A stretch of 64,000 bases of DNA from DASZHJ01 sp963735465 (GCA_963735465.1 CAVTLA010000001.1:2852001-2916000), one strand, 5' to 3'; positions 34,645-43,601 are shown, counted from the stretch's first letter. The notes: generated by a model not told the origin, from the letters alone. Numbers and translations: made by a program.

Positions 34645-35241
34645 CTATTTTCGCCGCCGGTGCCGCTTGCGGAAGGCCGCCTTCTTCACCCTGTTGCCGC
34701 AGCGGCTCATGGAGCACCAGCGGCGCTTGCCCGGGCGCGAGGCGTCGACGAAGAGCACCGAGCAGGTGGTCTCCGCACATTCCCGCATCCGCTCCAGCTC
34801 GGGGCCGGTCAGGAGATCGATGGCGTCCCGCGCGACGGTGGCGAGCACCGCCTCCAGGGGATCGCTCACGATCCAGGTGACGGCGCGGCCGCTGCCGTCG
34901 AGGCGCGGCGCCAGCGCCTGGAGCGCGGCCCAGACGTTGATATCCCCGATGTCGGGCGCGCGCGGCCGGCGGTCGGCGCGCACCGCCGCGACCGTCCGGT
35001 AGATGGCCTCGCGCAGCGCCCGGGCCTGCTCCAGCTGCCGCGGCCGCACCGGCGGCGGCTCCGGCAGCAACCCGCTCTCGACGCACCAGCGCGCCAGCGC
35101 CGCCCCGTCGCGCCAGCGGTCGAAGGCAGGACCGCCGCGGTTGCCGACGGTGGCGACGAAATCCAGGCAGGGACGCCCGGTCTCGAGATGGAACGCCCAG
35201 TCGCTCTCGGGCAATTCGGGCGGCGCAATCGGCTCGGTCAT
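34645..35241 (-). CDS. CGNR zinc-finger regulator (ABATE domain)
   Basis: Probable transcription regulator of 198 residues. The N-terminal ABATE domain starts FHLETGRPCLDFVATVGNRGG, and the C-terminal treble-clef CGNR zinc finger has C-A-E-T-T-C followed by C-S-M-S-R-C-G-N-R and a basic tail KKAAFRKRHRRRK, giving all four Cys ligands. It is divergent from a dehalogenase-like hydrolase, with three CCGGTTCC-type boxes between them, so it likely controls itself and that hydrolase. Confidence 0.87.
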   Translation of the reverse strand: MTEPIAPPELPESDWAFHLETGRPCLDFVATVGNRGGPAFDRWRDGAALARWCVESGLLPEPPPVRPRQLEQARALREAIYRTVAAVRADRRPRAPDIGDINVWAALQALAPRLDGSGRAVTWIVSDPLEAVLATVARDAIDLLTGPELERMRECAETTCSVLFVDASRPGKRRWCSMSRCGNRVKKAAFRKRHRRRK

Positions 35242-35252
35242 GGAACTTGTTT

Positions 35253-35299
35253 AACCGGTTCCACCGTGCTATTCAATCGGAACCGTTCATACCGGTTCC
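35253..35299. promoter_or_regulatory. Three CCGGTTCC boxes between divergent genes
   Basis: AACCGGTTCC (35253-35262), GGAACCGTT (35279-35287, opposite orientation) and ACCGGTTCC (35291-35299) lie within 47 bases. The first box begins 12 bases before the CGNR start codon and the last ends 23 bases before the hydrolase start, so a protein bound here could control both. The CGNR protein is the natural candidate. Confidence 0.6.
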
Positions 35300-35322
35300 C
35301 ATTTCCGACCTAGGGGGCGTCC

Positions 35323-36228
35323 ATGTTCGAGGGCTTCGAGAGACGGCGGGTCGCCATCGGCGACACCGAGCTGAACCTGGTTACCGGCGGCAAGGGCCCG
35401 CCGCTCCTGCTGCTGCACGGCTTTCCCCAGACGCTCGCGATCTGGCACCAGGTAGCGCCGGCCCTGGCCAGGAAGTTCACCCTGGTGATGCCGGACCTGC
35501 CCGGCTATGGCGCCAGCAAGGGGCCGGTGCCCGACGCCGGCAACCTCAACTACTCCAAGCGCAACACGGCCGCGATCATGGTCCGGCTGATGTCGGAGCT
35601 GGGCCACGAGAAATTCCTCCTCGCCGGCCACGACCGCGGCGGCCGTGTGGGATACCGCCTGACCCTCGACCATCCCGAGCGCGTCATCGCCTTCGCGCCC
35701 CTCGACATCGTGCCGACGATCGTCGAATGGGAAGGCATGGATTGGGAGCGGGCGCTCAACTCGTACCACTGGCTCTTCCTGGCGCAGCCAAGGCCGCTGG
35801 CGGAGCACATGATCGGCAAGGATCCGGACTTCTACATCAATCACCTGATCGACCGCTGGGCCGGCAAGCGCGAGGCGCTGAGCCCCGAAGCGGTCTCGGC
35901 GTACGTACAGGCGTTCCGCCAGCCCTCTGTCATCGCCGCCACCTGCGCCGACTACCGCGCCGGCGCCAGCGTCGACGCCGAGCACGACAAGGCCGATCGC
36001 GACGCCGGCAAGCGCATCCGCTGCCCGGTCATGGTGGTGTGGGGGCGTGGCTATCTCGCGAAGAAATCCGCCACGCCCCTCGCGGCGTGGAAACGCTGGG
36101 CCGAGGATGCCAGCGAGACGGCACTGGAATGCGGCCACTTCGTCGCCGAGGAGGAGCCGGAAGCCTGCGTTGCGGCGCTGGTGAATTTCTTCGAGCGATC
36201 GGGACGTATGATCGAGCTGACTAAATAG
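35323..36228 (+). CDS. Alpha/beta hydrolase, haloacetate dehalogenase / epoxide hydrolase-like
   Basis: Cytosolic alpha/beta hydrolase of 301 residues. LLLLHGFPQTLAIWHQV gives the oxyanion region, and the nucleophile elbow LAGHDRGGRVGYRL has Asp in place of Ser, as in haloacetate dehalogenases and epoxide hydrolases. WGRGYL probably precedes the acid region, and CGHFVAEEEPEACV holds the catalytic His. A carbon-halogen or epoxide substrate is therefore likely, but it cannot be chosen from sequence. It is divergent from a CGNR regulator. Confidence 0.85.
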   Translation: MFEGFERRRVAIGDTELNLVTGGKGPPLLLLHGFPQTLAIWHQVAPALARKFTLVMPDLPGYGASKGPVPDAGNLNYSKRNTAAIMVRLMSELGHEKFLLAGHDRGGRVGYRLTLDHPERVIAFAPLDIVPTIVEWEGMDWERALNSYHWLFLAQPRPLAEHMIGKDPDFYINHLIDRWAGKREALSPEAVSAYVQAFRQPSVIAATCADYRAGASVDAEHDKADRDAGKRIRCPVMVVWGRGYLAKKSATPLAAWKRWAEDASETALECGHFVAEEEPEACVAALVNFFERSGRMIELTK

Positions 36229-36257
36229 CCCCTCTCCCGCGTCGCGGGCGAGGGGCT
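36227..36257 (+). terminator. Strong GC hairpin after the hydrolase gene
   Basis: AGCCCCTC, one mismatch, CCCGC, a GTC loop, GCGGG, mismatch and GAGGGGCT form a 13-pair stem starting at the stop codon of the hydrolase gene. No T run follows. The core CCCTCTCCC...GCGG...GAGGG resembles the hairpin at 57357, so it may belong to a dispersed palindrome family. Confidence 0.55.
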
Positions 36258-36362
36258 GCTCGTCAGAGTTCGTGAACACCGTCCCGGAGGGGGCTGGCCT
36301 CGGGTGGCCCCGACCGTATACAAACGTTCAACGGAGCGGCAACGGTAGGGACGGTAAGAGCC

Positions 36363-37857
36363 ATGACGGAACGCAGTTGCGACGTGCTGGTGATCGGCGG
36401 CGGGAATGCGGCGCTCAACGCGGCGCTGGCGGCGCGGGAGCGCGGCGCTTCGGTGCTGGTGCTGGAGCGCGCGCCTCTCGACGAGCGCGGCGGCAACAGC
36501 CGCTTCACCGCCGGCGCCATCCGCGTCGTCTACAACGGCCTCGACGACCTCGTGAAGCTGATGCCCGACCTCACCGACGAGGAGCGGCGCAACACCGATT
36601 TCGGCACCTACAGCCAGGACCAGTTCTTCGACGATCTCGGCCGCGTGACGCAGTACCGCACCAACCCGGACATGGCGGAGCTCCTGATCACCCGTAGCTT
36701 CGACACGCTCCTGTGGATGCGCAGCAAGGGCATCCGCTTCATGCCGATGTACGGCCGCCAGGCCTTCAAGATCGACGGCCGGATGAAGTTCTGGGGCGGC
36801 CTCACGGTGGAGGCCTATGGCGGCGGACCCGGTCTCATCGAGATGCTGCACAAGGCGGCGGAGAAGAACCAGATCGAGGTGCTGCTACGGCACCCGCGCG
36901 CAGTCGCTGCTCCACGACGAGCGCGGCGTCTGGGGCGCCAAGGTGCGCCAGGGCCATCGCACCTACGAGATCGAGGCGAAGTCCGTGGTGCTGGCCTGCG
37001 GCGGTTTCGAATCCAACAGCGAGTGGCGCACGCGCTATCTCGGGCCCGGCTGGGACCTCGCCAAGGTGCGCGGCACCCGCTTCAACACCGGCGACGGCAT
37101 CCGCATGGCCATGGAGATCGGCGCCATGCCCTATGGCAACTGGTCCGGCTGCCACGCCGTCGGCTGGGACCGCAACGCGCCGGAGTTCGGCGACCTCGCC
37201 GTGGGCGACAATTTCCAAAAACACTCCTATCCCTTCGGCATCATGGTGAACGCGACGGGCGAGCGCTTCGTCGACGAGGGCGCGGATTTCCGCAACTACA
37301 CCTATGCCAAATACGGCCGCGTCATCCTGGAGCAGCCGCAGCAGTTCGCCTGGCAGGTCTTCGACAGCAAGGTGGTCCATCTCCTGCGCGACGAATACCG
37401 CATCAAGCAGGTGACCAAGGCGAAGGCGGACACGCTGGAGGAGCTGGCGCAGAAGCTGGAAGGCGTCGATCCCCAGGCCTTCCTGAAGACCGTCGCCGCC
37501 TATAACAGCGCCGTTCAAACCAACGTGCCCTTCGATCCGACGGTAAAGGACGGGCGCGGCACCACCGGTCTCGCGGTGCCGAAATCGAATTGGGCGAACC
37601 TGCTGGATGCGCCGCCCTACGAGGCCTACGCAGTCACCTGCGGCCTCACCTTCACCTTCGGCGGGTTGAAGATCGACACCGACGGCCGCGTCATCGATAC
37701 CGAGGGCGAGGCGATCCCCGGCCTCTATGCCGCCGGCGAGTTGGTGGGCGGATTATTCTATTTCAACTATCCCGGCGGCACCGGACTCCTCGCAGGCTCG
37801 GTCTTCGGCAGGATCGCGGGAAACTCCGCCGGCACTGCCGCCACCACGAACGCGTGA
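36363..37857 (+). pseudogene. TcuA-like FAD-dependent dehydrogenase, single-base frameshift
   Basis: Flavoprotein of the fumarate reductase / tricarballylate dehydrogenase (TcuA) family. The first part has the FAD loop CDVLVIGGGNAALNAALAAR, ERGGNSRFTAGAIR and FKIDGRMKFWGG up to IEVLL; the rest, from YGTRAQSLLHDERG, is read one base later. One extra base lies between 36882 and 36885. After repair the chain is 497 residues, complete to the FAD-binding end GLYAAGELVGGLFYFNYPGG. Both parts are well conserved, so a sequencing error or recent inactivation is likely. It precedes a dienelactone hydrolase and aconitase X. Confidence 0.85.
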
Positions 37858-37945
37858 CATCGGAGCGCGCGCTGTTGCGCGCATCGCTCCGCACCTTATG
37901 ATCGCCTGATCACCAGGCCAACCCGAAGATCGAGGAGACCGACCC

Positions 37946-38614
37946 ATGGGCAAGATGATCGACTTGACCGCGTCCGACGGCCACAAGTTCGCCGCCTACC
38001 GCGCCGATCCCGCCGGCGCGCCAAAAGGCGCCATCGTCGTGATCCAGGAGATCTTCGGCGTCAACCATCACATGAAGCACGTTACCGACGACTTCGCCGC
38101 CAAGGGCTATGTCGCGATCTGCCCCGCTCTTTTCGATCGCAGCAGGCGCAACGTCGAGCTCGGCTATGACCAGGCCGGCATCGCCGAAGGCCGCGAGATC
38201 CGTGGCGCCGTGGGCGACGAGGGCCCGCTGAAAGATATCCAGGCCTCCATCGACGCCGTGAAGAGCACCGGCAAGATCGGCGTCGTGGGGTACTGCTGGG
38301 GCGGGACCCTCGCCTTCCTGTCGGCGACGCGCCTCAGCGGCATCGTCGCAGCGGTCGGATACTACGGCGGCGGCATCGCGGCGACGGCGAGCGAGAAGCC
38401 GAAGGTGCCGACCATGCTGCACTTCGGCGACAAGGATCAGAGCATCCCCATGACCGACGTGGAGAAGGTCAAGGCGGCGCGCAAGGACACCACTATCTAC
38501 GTTTATTCCGCCGGCCACGGCTTCAGCTGCGACGAGCGCGGCAGCTTCGACGCCAACGCATCGAAGACCGCCCTCGACCGCACCCTCAGTTTCTTCAAGG
38601 AGTATGTGGGCTAG
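37946..38614 (+). CDS. Dienelactone hydrolase family protein
   Basis: Cytosolic alpha/beta hydrolase of 222 residues; the family opens dienelactones in the catabolism of aromatic compounds and acts on related esters. It has VVIQEIFGVNHHMKHVTDDF, the nucleophile elbow VVGYCWGGTLAF with the typical Cys, LHFGDKDQSIP holding the catalytic Asp region, and the His in YSAGHGFSCDERGSFD. All triad positions look intact. It lies 88 bases after the TcuA-like gene and 12 before aconitase X, so it may be part of one catabolic operon. Confidence 0.9.
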   Translation: MGKMIDLTASDGHKFAAYRADPAGAPKGAIVVIQEIFGVNHHMKHVTDDFAAKGYVAICPALFDRSRRNVELGYDQAGIAEGREIRGAVGDEGPLKDIQASIDAVKSTGKIGVVGYCWGGTLAFLSATRLSGIVAAVGYYGGGIAATASEKPKVPTMLHFGDKDQSIPMTDVEKVKAARKDTTIYVYSAGHGFSCDERGSFDANASKTALDRTLSFFKEYVG

Positions 38615-38626
38615 TCTCCCACCCCG

Positions 38627-39886
38627 ATGACGCTTCGCCTCGCCGCCGCGGAACAGGCGCTCCTCGAGGGCGCGGAGGGACCCGCCGCGGCGATGGCGAT
38701 GCGCATCGTGGCGGAAGCCGCGCGGCTGATGGGTGCCACCTCGCTGGTCGAGGTGGAGAGCGCCCATCTCGACGGCTGTCTCTATCACGGCGACAGCGGC
38801 GTGCATTTCGCCGAGCGGATCGTCGAGCTCGGCGGCAAGGTGGCGGTGCCCACCACCCTCAACGTCGGCGCTCTCGACCTCCTGCATCCCGGCCGGGTGA
38901 AGTTCGATCCCGCCACCGCCGAGATGGCGCGGCGCCTCATGGTCGCCTCGGAAGCGGTGGGGGCGCGGCCGACCTGGACCTGCGCCCCTTATCAGGCCGG
39001 CCACCGGCCGCGGCTCGGCGCCCATGTCGCCTGGGGTGAATCGAACGCGGTCGCCTTCGTGAACTCGGTCCTGGGCGCGCGCAGCAACCGGCTCGGCGAT
39101 TTCCTCGATCTCTGCTGCGCCATCACCGGCCGCGCGCCCTGCTACGGGCTGCACCTGGACGAGAACCGCCGCGCGACGGTGGTGCTGGACGCGCGCGGCC
39201 TCTCCGAGGAGCTTCGCGGCCTCGATGCCTTCTACCCCGTGCTGGGCGCGGCGCTCGGCGCCGAGGCGGGCTCGGCGGTGGTGGCGGCGCTGGGCGTGCC
39301 CGAGGGCACCGACGAGGACCGCCTGAAGGCACTGGGCGCCGCCGCGGCCTCCACCGGCGCGGTGGGCCTCTTCCACGCCGTCGGGGTGACGCCGGAGGCG
39401 CCCGATCTCGAGACGGTGCTCGGCGGCGGGACGCCGGAGCGAACCATCACGCTCACCTCGGCGATGCTCCGCGCGGCCCGCGACCGGCTCTCCACCTCGG
39501 TGACGGCGGATGCGATCGACGCGGTGGCGGTGGGGAGCCCGCATTTCTCCGCGGCGGAGTTCCGCGCCCTCGCCCATCTCGCGCGCGGGCAGCGCTTCAA
39601 GGTGCCGTTCTACGCCTGCACCGGCCGCGCCCAGCTCGCGATGATCGAGAGCGAGGGGCTGCTGGCGCCACTCAGGGACGCCGGCGTCGAGATCATCGTC
39701 GACACCTGCATCGTGGTGGCGCCGATCCTGCCGGCGGAGGCCGGCGTGCTGATGACGAATTCCGGCAAGTTCGCCTTCTACGCGCCGGCCAATACCGGCT
39801 TCGCCACCGTCTACGGCAGCCTCTCCGATTGCGTCGCCTCGGCGGCGGCGGGCCGGGTCCAGCGGGACGAGCGGCTGTGGGCGTGA
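38627..39886 (+). CDS. Aconitase X large subunit (DUF521)
   Basis: Large subunit of aconitase X, an iron-sulfur hydro-lyase of 419 residues. Members studied in bacteria dehydrate cis-3-hydroxy-L-proline; archaeal ones act on mevalonate 5-phosphate. Visible are LDGCLYHGDSGVHFAERI, TWTCAPYQAGHRPRLGAHVA, WGESNAVAFVNSVLGARSNR, CAITGRAPCYG, DTCIVVAPIL and MTNSGKFAFYAP. These carry the Cys ligands and the substrate loop. The small subunit is a separate gene right behind it, overlapping by four bases (GTGA), as in the two-subunit form. Confidence 0.88.
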   Translation: MTLRLAAAEQALLEGAEGPAAAMAMRIVAEAARLMGATSLVEVESAHLDGCLYHGDSGVHFAERIVELGGKVAVPTTLNVGALDLLHPGRVKFDPATAEMARRLMVASEAVGARPTWTCAPYQAGHRPRLGAHVAWGESNAVAFVNSVLGARSNRLGDFLDLCCAITGRAPCYGLHLDENRRATVVLDARGLSEELRGLDAFYPVLGAALGAEAGSAVVAALGVPEGTDEDRLKALGAAAASTGAVGLFHAVGVTPEAPDLETVLGGGTPERTITLTSAMLRAARDRLSTSVTADAIDAVAVGSPHFSAAEFRALAHLARGQRFKVPFYACTGRAQLAMIESEGLLAPLRDAGVEIIVDTCIVVAPILPAEAGVLMTNSGKFAFYAPANTGFATVYGSLSDCVASAAAGRVQRDERLWA

Positions 39887-40287
39887 CCGGCCGCGTTCTC
39901 GTCGAGGGCAACGGCGAGGGCCCGCTGCTGCGGCTCACCGCGCCCCTCAGCTTCTGGGGCGGCGTCGATCCCAAGACCGGCCGCATCAGCGACCCCCGCC
40001 ATCCCCAGCACGGCGCCTCCGTCGCCGGCACGGTGCTGGCGGTGCCGGTGCCGCGGGGATCCAGCTCGTCGAGCGCGATCATGCTGGAGCTGATCGCCCG
40101 CGGCATCGCGCCAGCGGCGCTGCTGCTGGGCGAGGCGGACGCGATCCTGGCGCTGGGCATCGTCGTCGCCGGCGAGATGGGACATCCCACGCTGCCGGCG
40201 CTCCAGCTTGATCCGGAACTGATCGCGCGGCTGCCGCAAGCCCGGTTGAGGATCGCCGCCGACGGCACGGTCGACGCTGCGCCTTGA
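39883..40287 (+). CDS. Aconitase X small (swivel) subunit (DUF126)
   Basis: Swivel-domain subunit of about 134 residues that completes the aconitase X active site. It has LRLTAPLSFWGGVDPKTG, DPRHPQHGASVAGTVLAVP and VPRGSSSSSAIMLELIARG, the DUF126 signature with the serine-rich phosphate/carboxylate loop. The start is put at GTG 39883, overlapping the stop of the large subunit; GTG 39877 is also in frame. A lipoprotein gene begins over its stop. Confidence 0.87.
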   Translation: MTGRVLVEGNGEGPLLRLTAPLSFWGGVDPKTGRISDPRHPQHGASVAGTVLAVPVPRGSSSSSAIMLELIARGIAPAALLLGEADAILALGIVVAGEMGHPTLPALQLDPELIARLPQARLRIAADGTVDAAP

Positions 40288-40925
40288 GGCCGGGCGCCAC
40301 ACCAATCTTCCTTTGCCTGCTCCTGCTGGGCGCCGGCCTCGCCGGCTGCGCCGCCCCGGTCGAGACGGCATTGCCGGACAATTCGCCGCCGATCCCCTTC
40401 ACCTGCCCGGCGGCGGGAACGGCGGCGCAGTACGATACCGGCGCGATCCTCACCTTTGGCGCCCAGGCCGGCTTCAACTGTCCCTACATCGACGGCCTCG
40501 GCCGCTCCGGTATCAAGGCGGCGGGCTTTGCCGACGACGACCGCCTGCTCGACTCCGGGCTCGCGCGGCTGTGGCCCCTCCATGTCGGCAGCGCACGACG
40601 TTTCAATGCGGTGTTGCGCTTTCCCTTCGCTTCGGCGGGCTACGTCATCGTGCAGGAGCGCTACGCCGTTCTGCGCCGGGAAACCCTGACCGTGCCCGCC
40701 GGCACATTCGACACGGTGGTGGTGGAGTGGGAGGAGTTCAGCAGAACAGACGGCGGCATCTATGACGGCAAGCGGCTGTTCTGGTTCGCTCCCGCGCTTG
40801 GCCTCAGCGTCAAGTCCACCATCGCGATCATGACGTCCGTCTCGCCGCGGATCGGCCGCATGACCTTCCTCGGCAGCAGCCCGGTGATTGGCGATTACGA
40901 GGCGATCGGCATCACGAGGCCTTAG
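40284..40925 (+). CDS. Predicted lipoprotein of unknown function
   Basis: Protein of 213 residues with a lipoprotein signal (FLCLLLLGAGLAGC, lipobox LAGC at about residues 19-22). The rest has VLRFPFASAGYVIVQERYAV, LTVPAGTFDTVVVEWEEF and KRLFWFAPALGLSVKSTI, a beta-rich pattern as in some DUF3108-like periplasmic proteins, but I do not recognise a family firmly. The start is TTG 40284, which overlaps the small subunit stop (TTGA). Its tail overlaps the aldolase tail on the other strand by 14 bases. Confidence 0.65.
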   Translation: MRPGATPIFLCLLLLGAGLAGCAAPVETALPDNSPPIPFTCPAAGTAAQYDTGAILTFGAQAGFNCPYIDGLGRSGIKAAGFADDDRLLDSGLARLWPLHVGSARRFNAVLRFPFASAGYVIVQERYAVLRRETLTVPAGTFDTVVVEWEEFSRTDGGIYDGKRLFWFAPALGLSVKSTIAIMTSVSPRIGRMTFLGSSPVIGDYEAIGITRP

Positions 40926-41577
40926 GCTTCCTCTGCTGCCCATAAATTTTGAACTTCTCGATGACGCGCGCCATCTCCGCGCGGTCGAGGATTTGCGGCG
41001 TGCCGATCTGCAGCGCGCGCCAGTACATGGCGGCGAGCGTCTCCACTTCCACCGCCAAGGCCAGCGCCTGGTCGAGGGAGGCGCCGAGCGCGATCATGCC
41101 GTGATTGGCGAGGAGGCAGGCCTTGCGGCCCGCGAGAGCCGCCACCGCGTTCCGCGACAGCTCCTCCGTCCCAAAGGTGGCATAGGGCGCGCAGCGGATG
41201 CTGTCGCCGCCGGCGACCGCCACCATGTAGTGGAAGGGCGGAATCTCCCGGTTGAGGCACGCGAGCGTCGTCGCGAACATGGCATGGGTGTGGACGATCG
41301 CGCCCACCTCCGGCCGCGCCGCCAGGATGTCGCGATGGAAGCGCCACTCCGACGACGGCAGCCGCGATCCCCGATGCTTGCCGCGGAAATCCATCGCCAC
41401 GATATCGGCGGGCTTGAGATCGTCGTACGGCATGCCCGTGGGCGTCACCAGGAAGCCGCCGGGGATGCGCTGGCTCAGATTGCCGGACTTGCCCTGGTTG
41501 ATGCCGAGCGCGTTCATGCGGCGTGCCGCCGCGATGATCGCCATGCGCAAATCGCGCTGGGACGGCGCTCGTGCCAT
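40912..41577 (-). CDS. Class II aldolase, fuculose-phosphate aldolase-like (Ald2 candidate)
   Basis: Zinc-dependent aldolase of 221 residues, very close to L-fuculose-1-phosphate aldolase in its landmarks: GINQGKSGNLSQRI, LPSSEWRFHRDIL, AIVHTHAMFATTLACLN with the HxH zinc ligands, GDSIRCAPYATFGTEEL and LLANHGMIALG with the third His. In the DHAP shunt, such an enzyme (Ald2) splits 5-deoxyribulose 1-phosphate or its methylthio form into DHAP and an aldehyde. The mtnA stop overlaps this ATG (TGATG), which strongly supports that role over fucose use. Confidence 0.85.
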   Translation of the reverse strand: MARAPSQRDLRMAIIAAARRMNALGINQGKSGNLSQRIPGGFLVTPTGMPYDDLKPADIVAMDFRGKHRGSRLPSSEWRFHRDILAARPEVGAIVHTHAMFATTLACLNREIPPFHYMVAVAGGDSIRCAPYATFGTEELSRNAVAALAGRKACLLANHGMIALGASLDQALALAVEVETLAAMYWRALQIGTPQILDRAEMARVIEKFKIYGQQRKPKAS

Positions 41578-42677
41578 CACTCGCCGGCGAGGCGGGAGCG
41601 GCGCTCGGGAAAGAGCGCCAGCAGCCCCTCGCGCGACGCCGCGGCGACGCCGCGCTCGGTGATGAGGCCGGTCACCAGCCGCGCCGGCGTCACGTCGAAG
41701 GCGGGGTTGGCGGCGGGGCTGCCCAGCGGCGGCAGGCGGACGCGAGCGATGCCGCCGTCGGCGAGACGGCCGGAGATTTCCGTCACCTCGCTCTCGGCCC
41801 GTTCCTCGATCGGGATGGCGCGCCCGTCCTCGATCGACCAGTCGATGGTGGAGCTCGGCAGCGCCACGTAGAACGGCACGCCGGTGTCGTGGGCGGCGAG
41901 CGCCTTGAGATATGTCCCGATCTTGTTAGCGACGTCCCCCGCCGCCGTGGTGCGGTCGGTGCCGACGATGCAGAGATCGACGCGGCCATGCTGCATCAGG
42001 TGGCCGCCGGCGTTGTCGGCGATGACCGTGTGGGGCACGCCGTGCTGCAGCAGCTCCCAGGCGGTGAGGCTCGCCCCTTGATTGCGCGGGCGGGTCTCGT
42101 CGACCCAGACATGGACGGGAATGCCGCGGTCGTGGGCCAGGAAGATCGGCGCCAGCGCCGTGCCCCAATCGACGGCGGCGAGCCAGCCGGCGTTGCAGTG
42201 GGTCAAGATGTTGACGGTTGCCCCATCCTTGCGCGCCGCCTCAATCAGCGGCAACCCGTGGCCCGCAAGCGCGCGGTTGACGGCGACATCGGCCTCGGCG
42301 ATCTCACCCGCGCGGGCAAAGGCGGCGGCGACGCGCCGCGCCGGCGCCAGCGGCGCCAGATGGGCCCGCATCTCCTCCAGTGCCCAGCGCAGATTGACCG
42401 CCGTCGGCCGCGTCGCCGCCAGCAGCGCCGACGCGGCGGCAAGATTGCCGTCGCCGGGATCGGCGGTCATCGCCAGCGCCATCCCATAGGCGGCCGAGGC
42501 GCCGATCAGCGGCGCGCCGCGCACCTGCATGGTGCGGATCGCCTCCGCCATCGCCTCGACGGTTACGAGCGCGCGGATGACGAGCTCATGCGGGAGGCGC
42601 GTCTGGTCGACGATGCCGACGGTCCTGCCGTCCGCCTCGACCCAGATGCTCCGCATCGCCTTGCCCGCAACCTTCAT
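41577..42677 (-). CDS. mtnA: S-methyl-5-thioribose-1-phosphate isomerase
   Basis: Converts methylthioribose 1-phosphate (or 5-deoxyribose 1-phosphate) to the ribulose 1-phosphate form. The 366-residue protein has RGAPLIGASAAYGMALAM, NILTHCNAGWLAAVDWGTAL with the catalytic Cys, VDETRPRNQGASLTAWEL and GTDRTTAAGDVANKIGTY with the catalytic Asp. ATG 42677 starts MKVAGKAMRSIWV, as in the family; a frame reaching 42809 is not supported. It is translationally coupled to the aldolase, and mtnP lies 0.9 kb upstream on the same strand. Confidence 0.94.
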   Translation of the reverse strand: MKVAGKAMRSIWVEADGRTVGIVDQTRLPHELVIRALVTVEAMAEAIRTMQVRGAPLIGASAAYGMALAMTADPGDGNLAAASALLAATRPTAVNLRWALEEMRAHLAPLAPARRVAAAFARAGEIAEADVAVNRALAGHGLPLIEAARKDGATVNILTHCNAGWLAAVDWGTALAPIFLAHDRGIPVHVWVDETRPRNQGASLTAWELLQHGVPHTVIADNAGGHLMQHGRVDLCIVGTDRTTAAGDVANKIGTYLKALAAHDTGVPFYVALPSSTIDWSIEDGRAIPIEERAESEVTEISGRLADGGIARVRLPPLGSPAANPAFDVTPARLVTGLITERGVAAASREGLLALFPERRSRLAGE

Positions 42678-42875
42678 CGCCGGACTCCACTTCCGGAAAT
42701 CGCCGAGGGATAGGTACACGAGTTTGCGAGGTTGGCAACACCCCGGTGGGTTGGATGGATATCGTGCGTCCTTCGACGCGCCGTGGCGCCGCAGCCGACC
42801 AAAGACCATATCGGCTGTTCATGCCATAGTAGATGCGCGTTGCCGTCCACGCTCATCGCGAAAGGCCTGGATTCC

Positions 42876-43601
42876 ATGCGCAAGACGCTGCTCGCCGGCC
42901 TATTGCTGATGATCGCGCTACCCGCGCGGGCGGCGACGGTTGACCTGCAGCTCGTTCTCGCCGCCGACGTCTCCATCAGCGTCGACAACGAGGAGTTCCG
43001 CCTGCAGCGGGACGGCTATGCGGCGGCAATCACCAATCCCGCGGTACTGGAAGCGATCCGGCGCGGACCGAACCACGCCATCGCCGTCTGCTTCGTGGAA
43101 TGGTCCGGCGCCGCGGCACAGCAGGTGGTCGTCGACTGGATGGTGATCCGCGACGGCGAGGTGGCGAGGGTCTTCGCCGATGCGCTCCGCGCGGCGCCGC
43201 GCTCCTTCGCCGGCGCCACCGCCATCGGCACGGGGATCGACTTCGCGATGAAGCAGTTCCCCCGCAGCGGCGTCGACAGCCCGCGGCGCGTCATCGACGT
43301 CTCCGGCGACGGCGACAACAACAGTGGCCGGCCGGTGGAGTATTCCCGCGACGACGCCGTCGCGGCAAAGGTCACCATCAACGGCCTCGCCATCATCAAC
43401 GAGCATCCCGCCGCGGGCTTCATCGGCCACGTCCAGCCCGAGGGCGGCATCGGCCACTACTACCGCACCCGCGTCGCCGGCGGCCCGGACTCCTTCGTGA
43501 TCGAGATCGACAGCTTCGCCGGCTTCGCCGAGGCGATGACGCGCAAGCTGGTGGCGGAGATCGCGGTGAATGAGGGCGTCACCGATTTGGCGGAACGCTA
43601 G
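42876..43601 (+). CDS. DUF1194 secreted vWA-like protein
   Basis: Exported protein of 241 residues. MRKTLLAGLLLMIALPARAA is a signal peptide. The mature part resembles a von Willebrand A domain: DLQLVLAADVSISVDNEEF (a MIDAS-like D-x-S-x-S, here DVSIS), GATAIGTGIDFAMKQF, RRVIDVSGDGDNNSG and TINGLAIINE. DUF1194 proteins are common in alphaproteobacteria and have no known role. It is on the plus strand between mtnA and mtnP and ends four bases inside mtnP. ATG 42876 is set by the signal peptide. Confidence 0.85.
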   Translation: MRKTLLAGLLLMIALPARAATVDLQLVLAADVSISVDNEEFRLQRDGYAAAITNPAVLEAIRRGPNHAIAVCFVEWSGAAAQQVVVDWMVIRDGEVARVFADALRAAPRSFAGATAIGTGIDFAMKQFPRSGVDSPRRVIDVSGDGDNNSGRPVEYSRDDAVAAKVTINGLAIINEHPAAGFIGHVQPEGGIGHYYRTRVAGGPDSFVIEIDSFAGFAEAMTRKLVAEIAVNEGVTDLAER

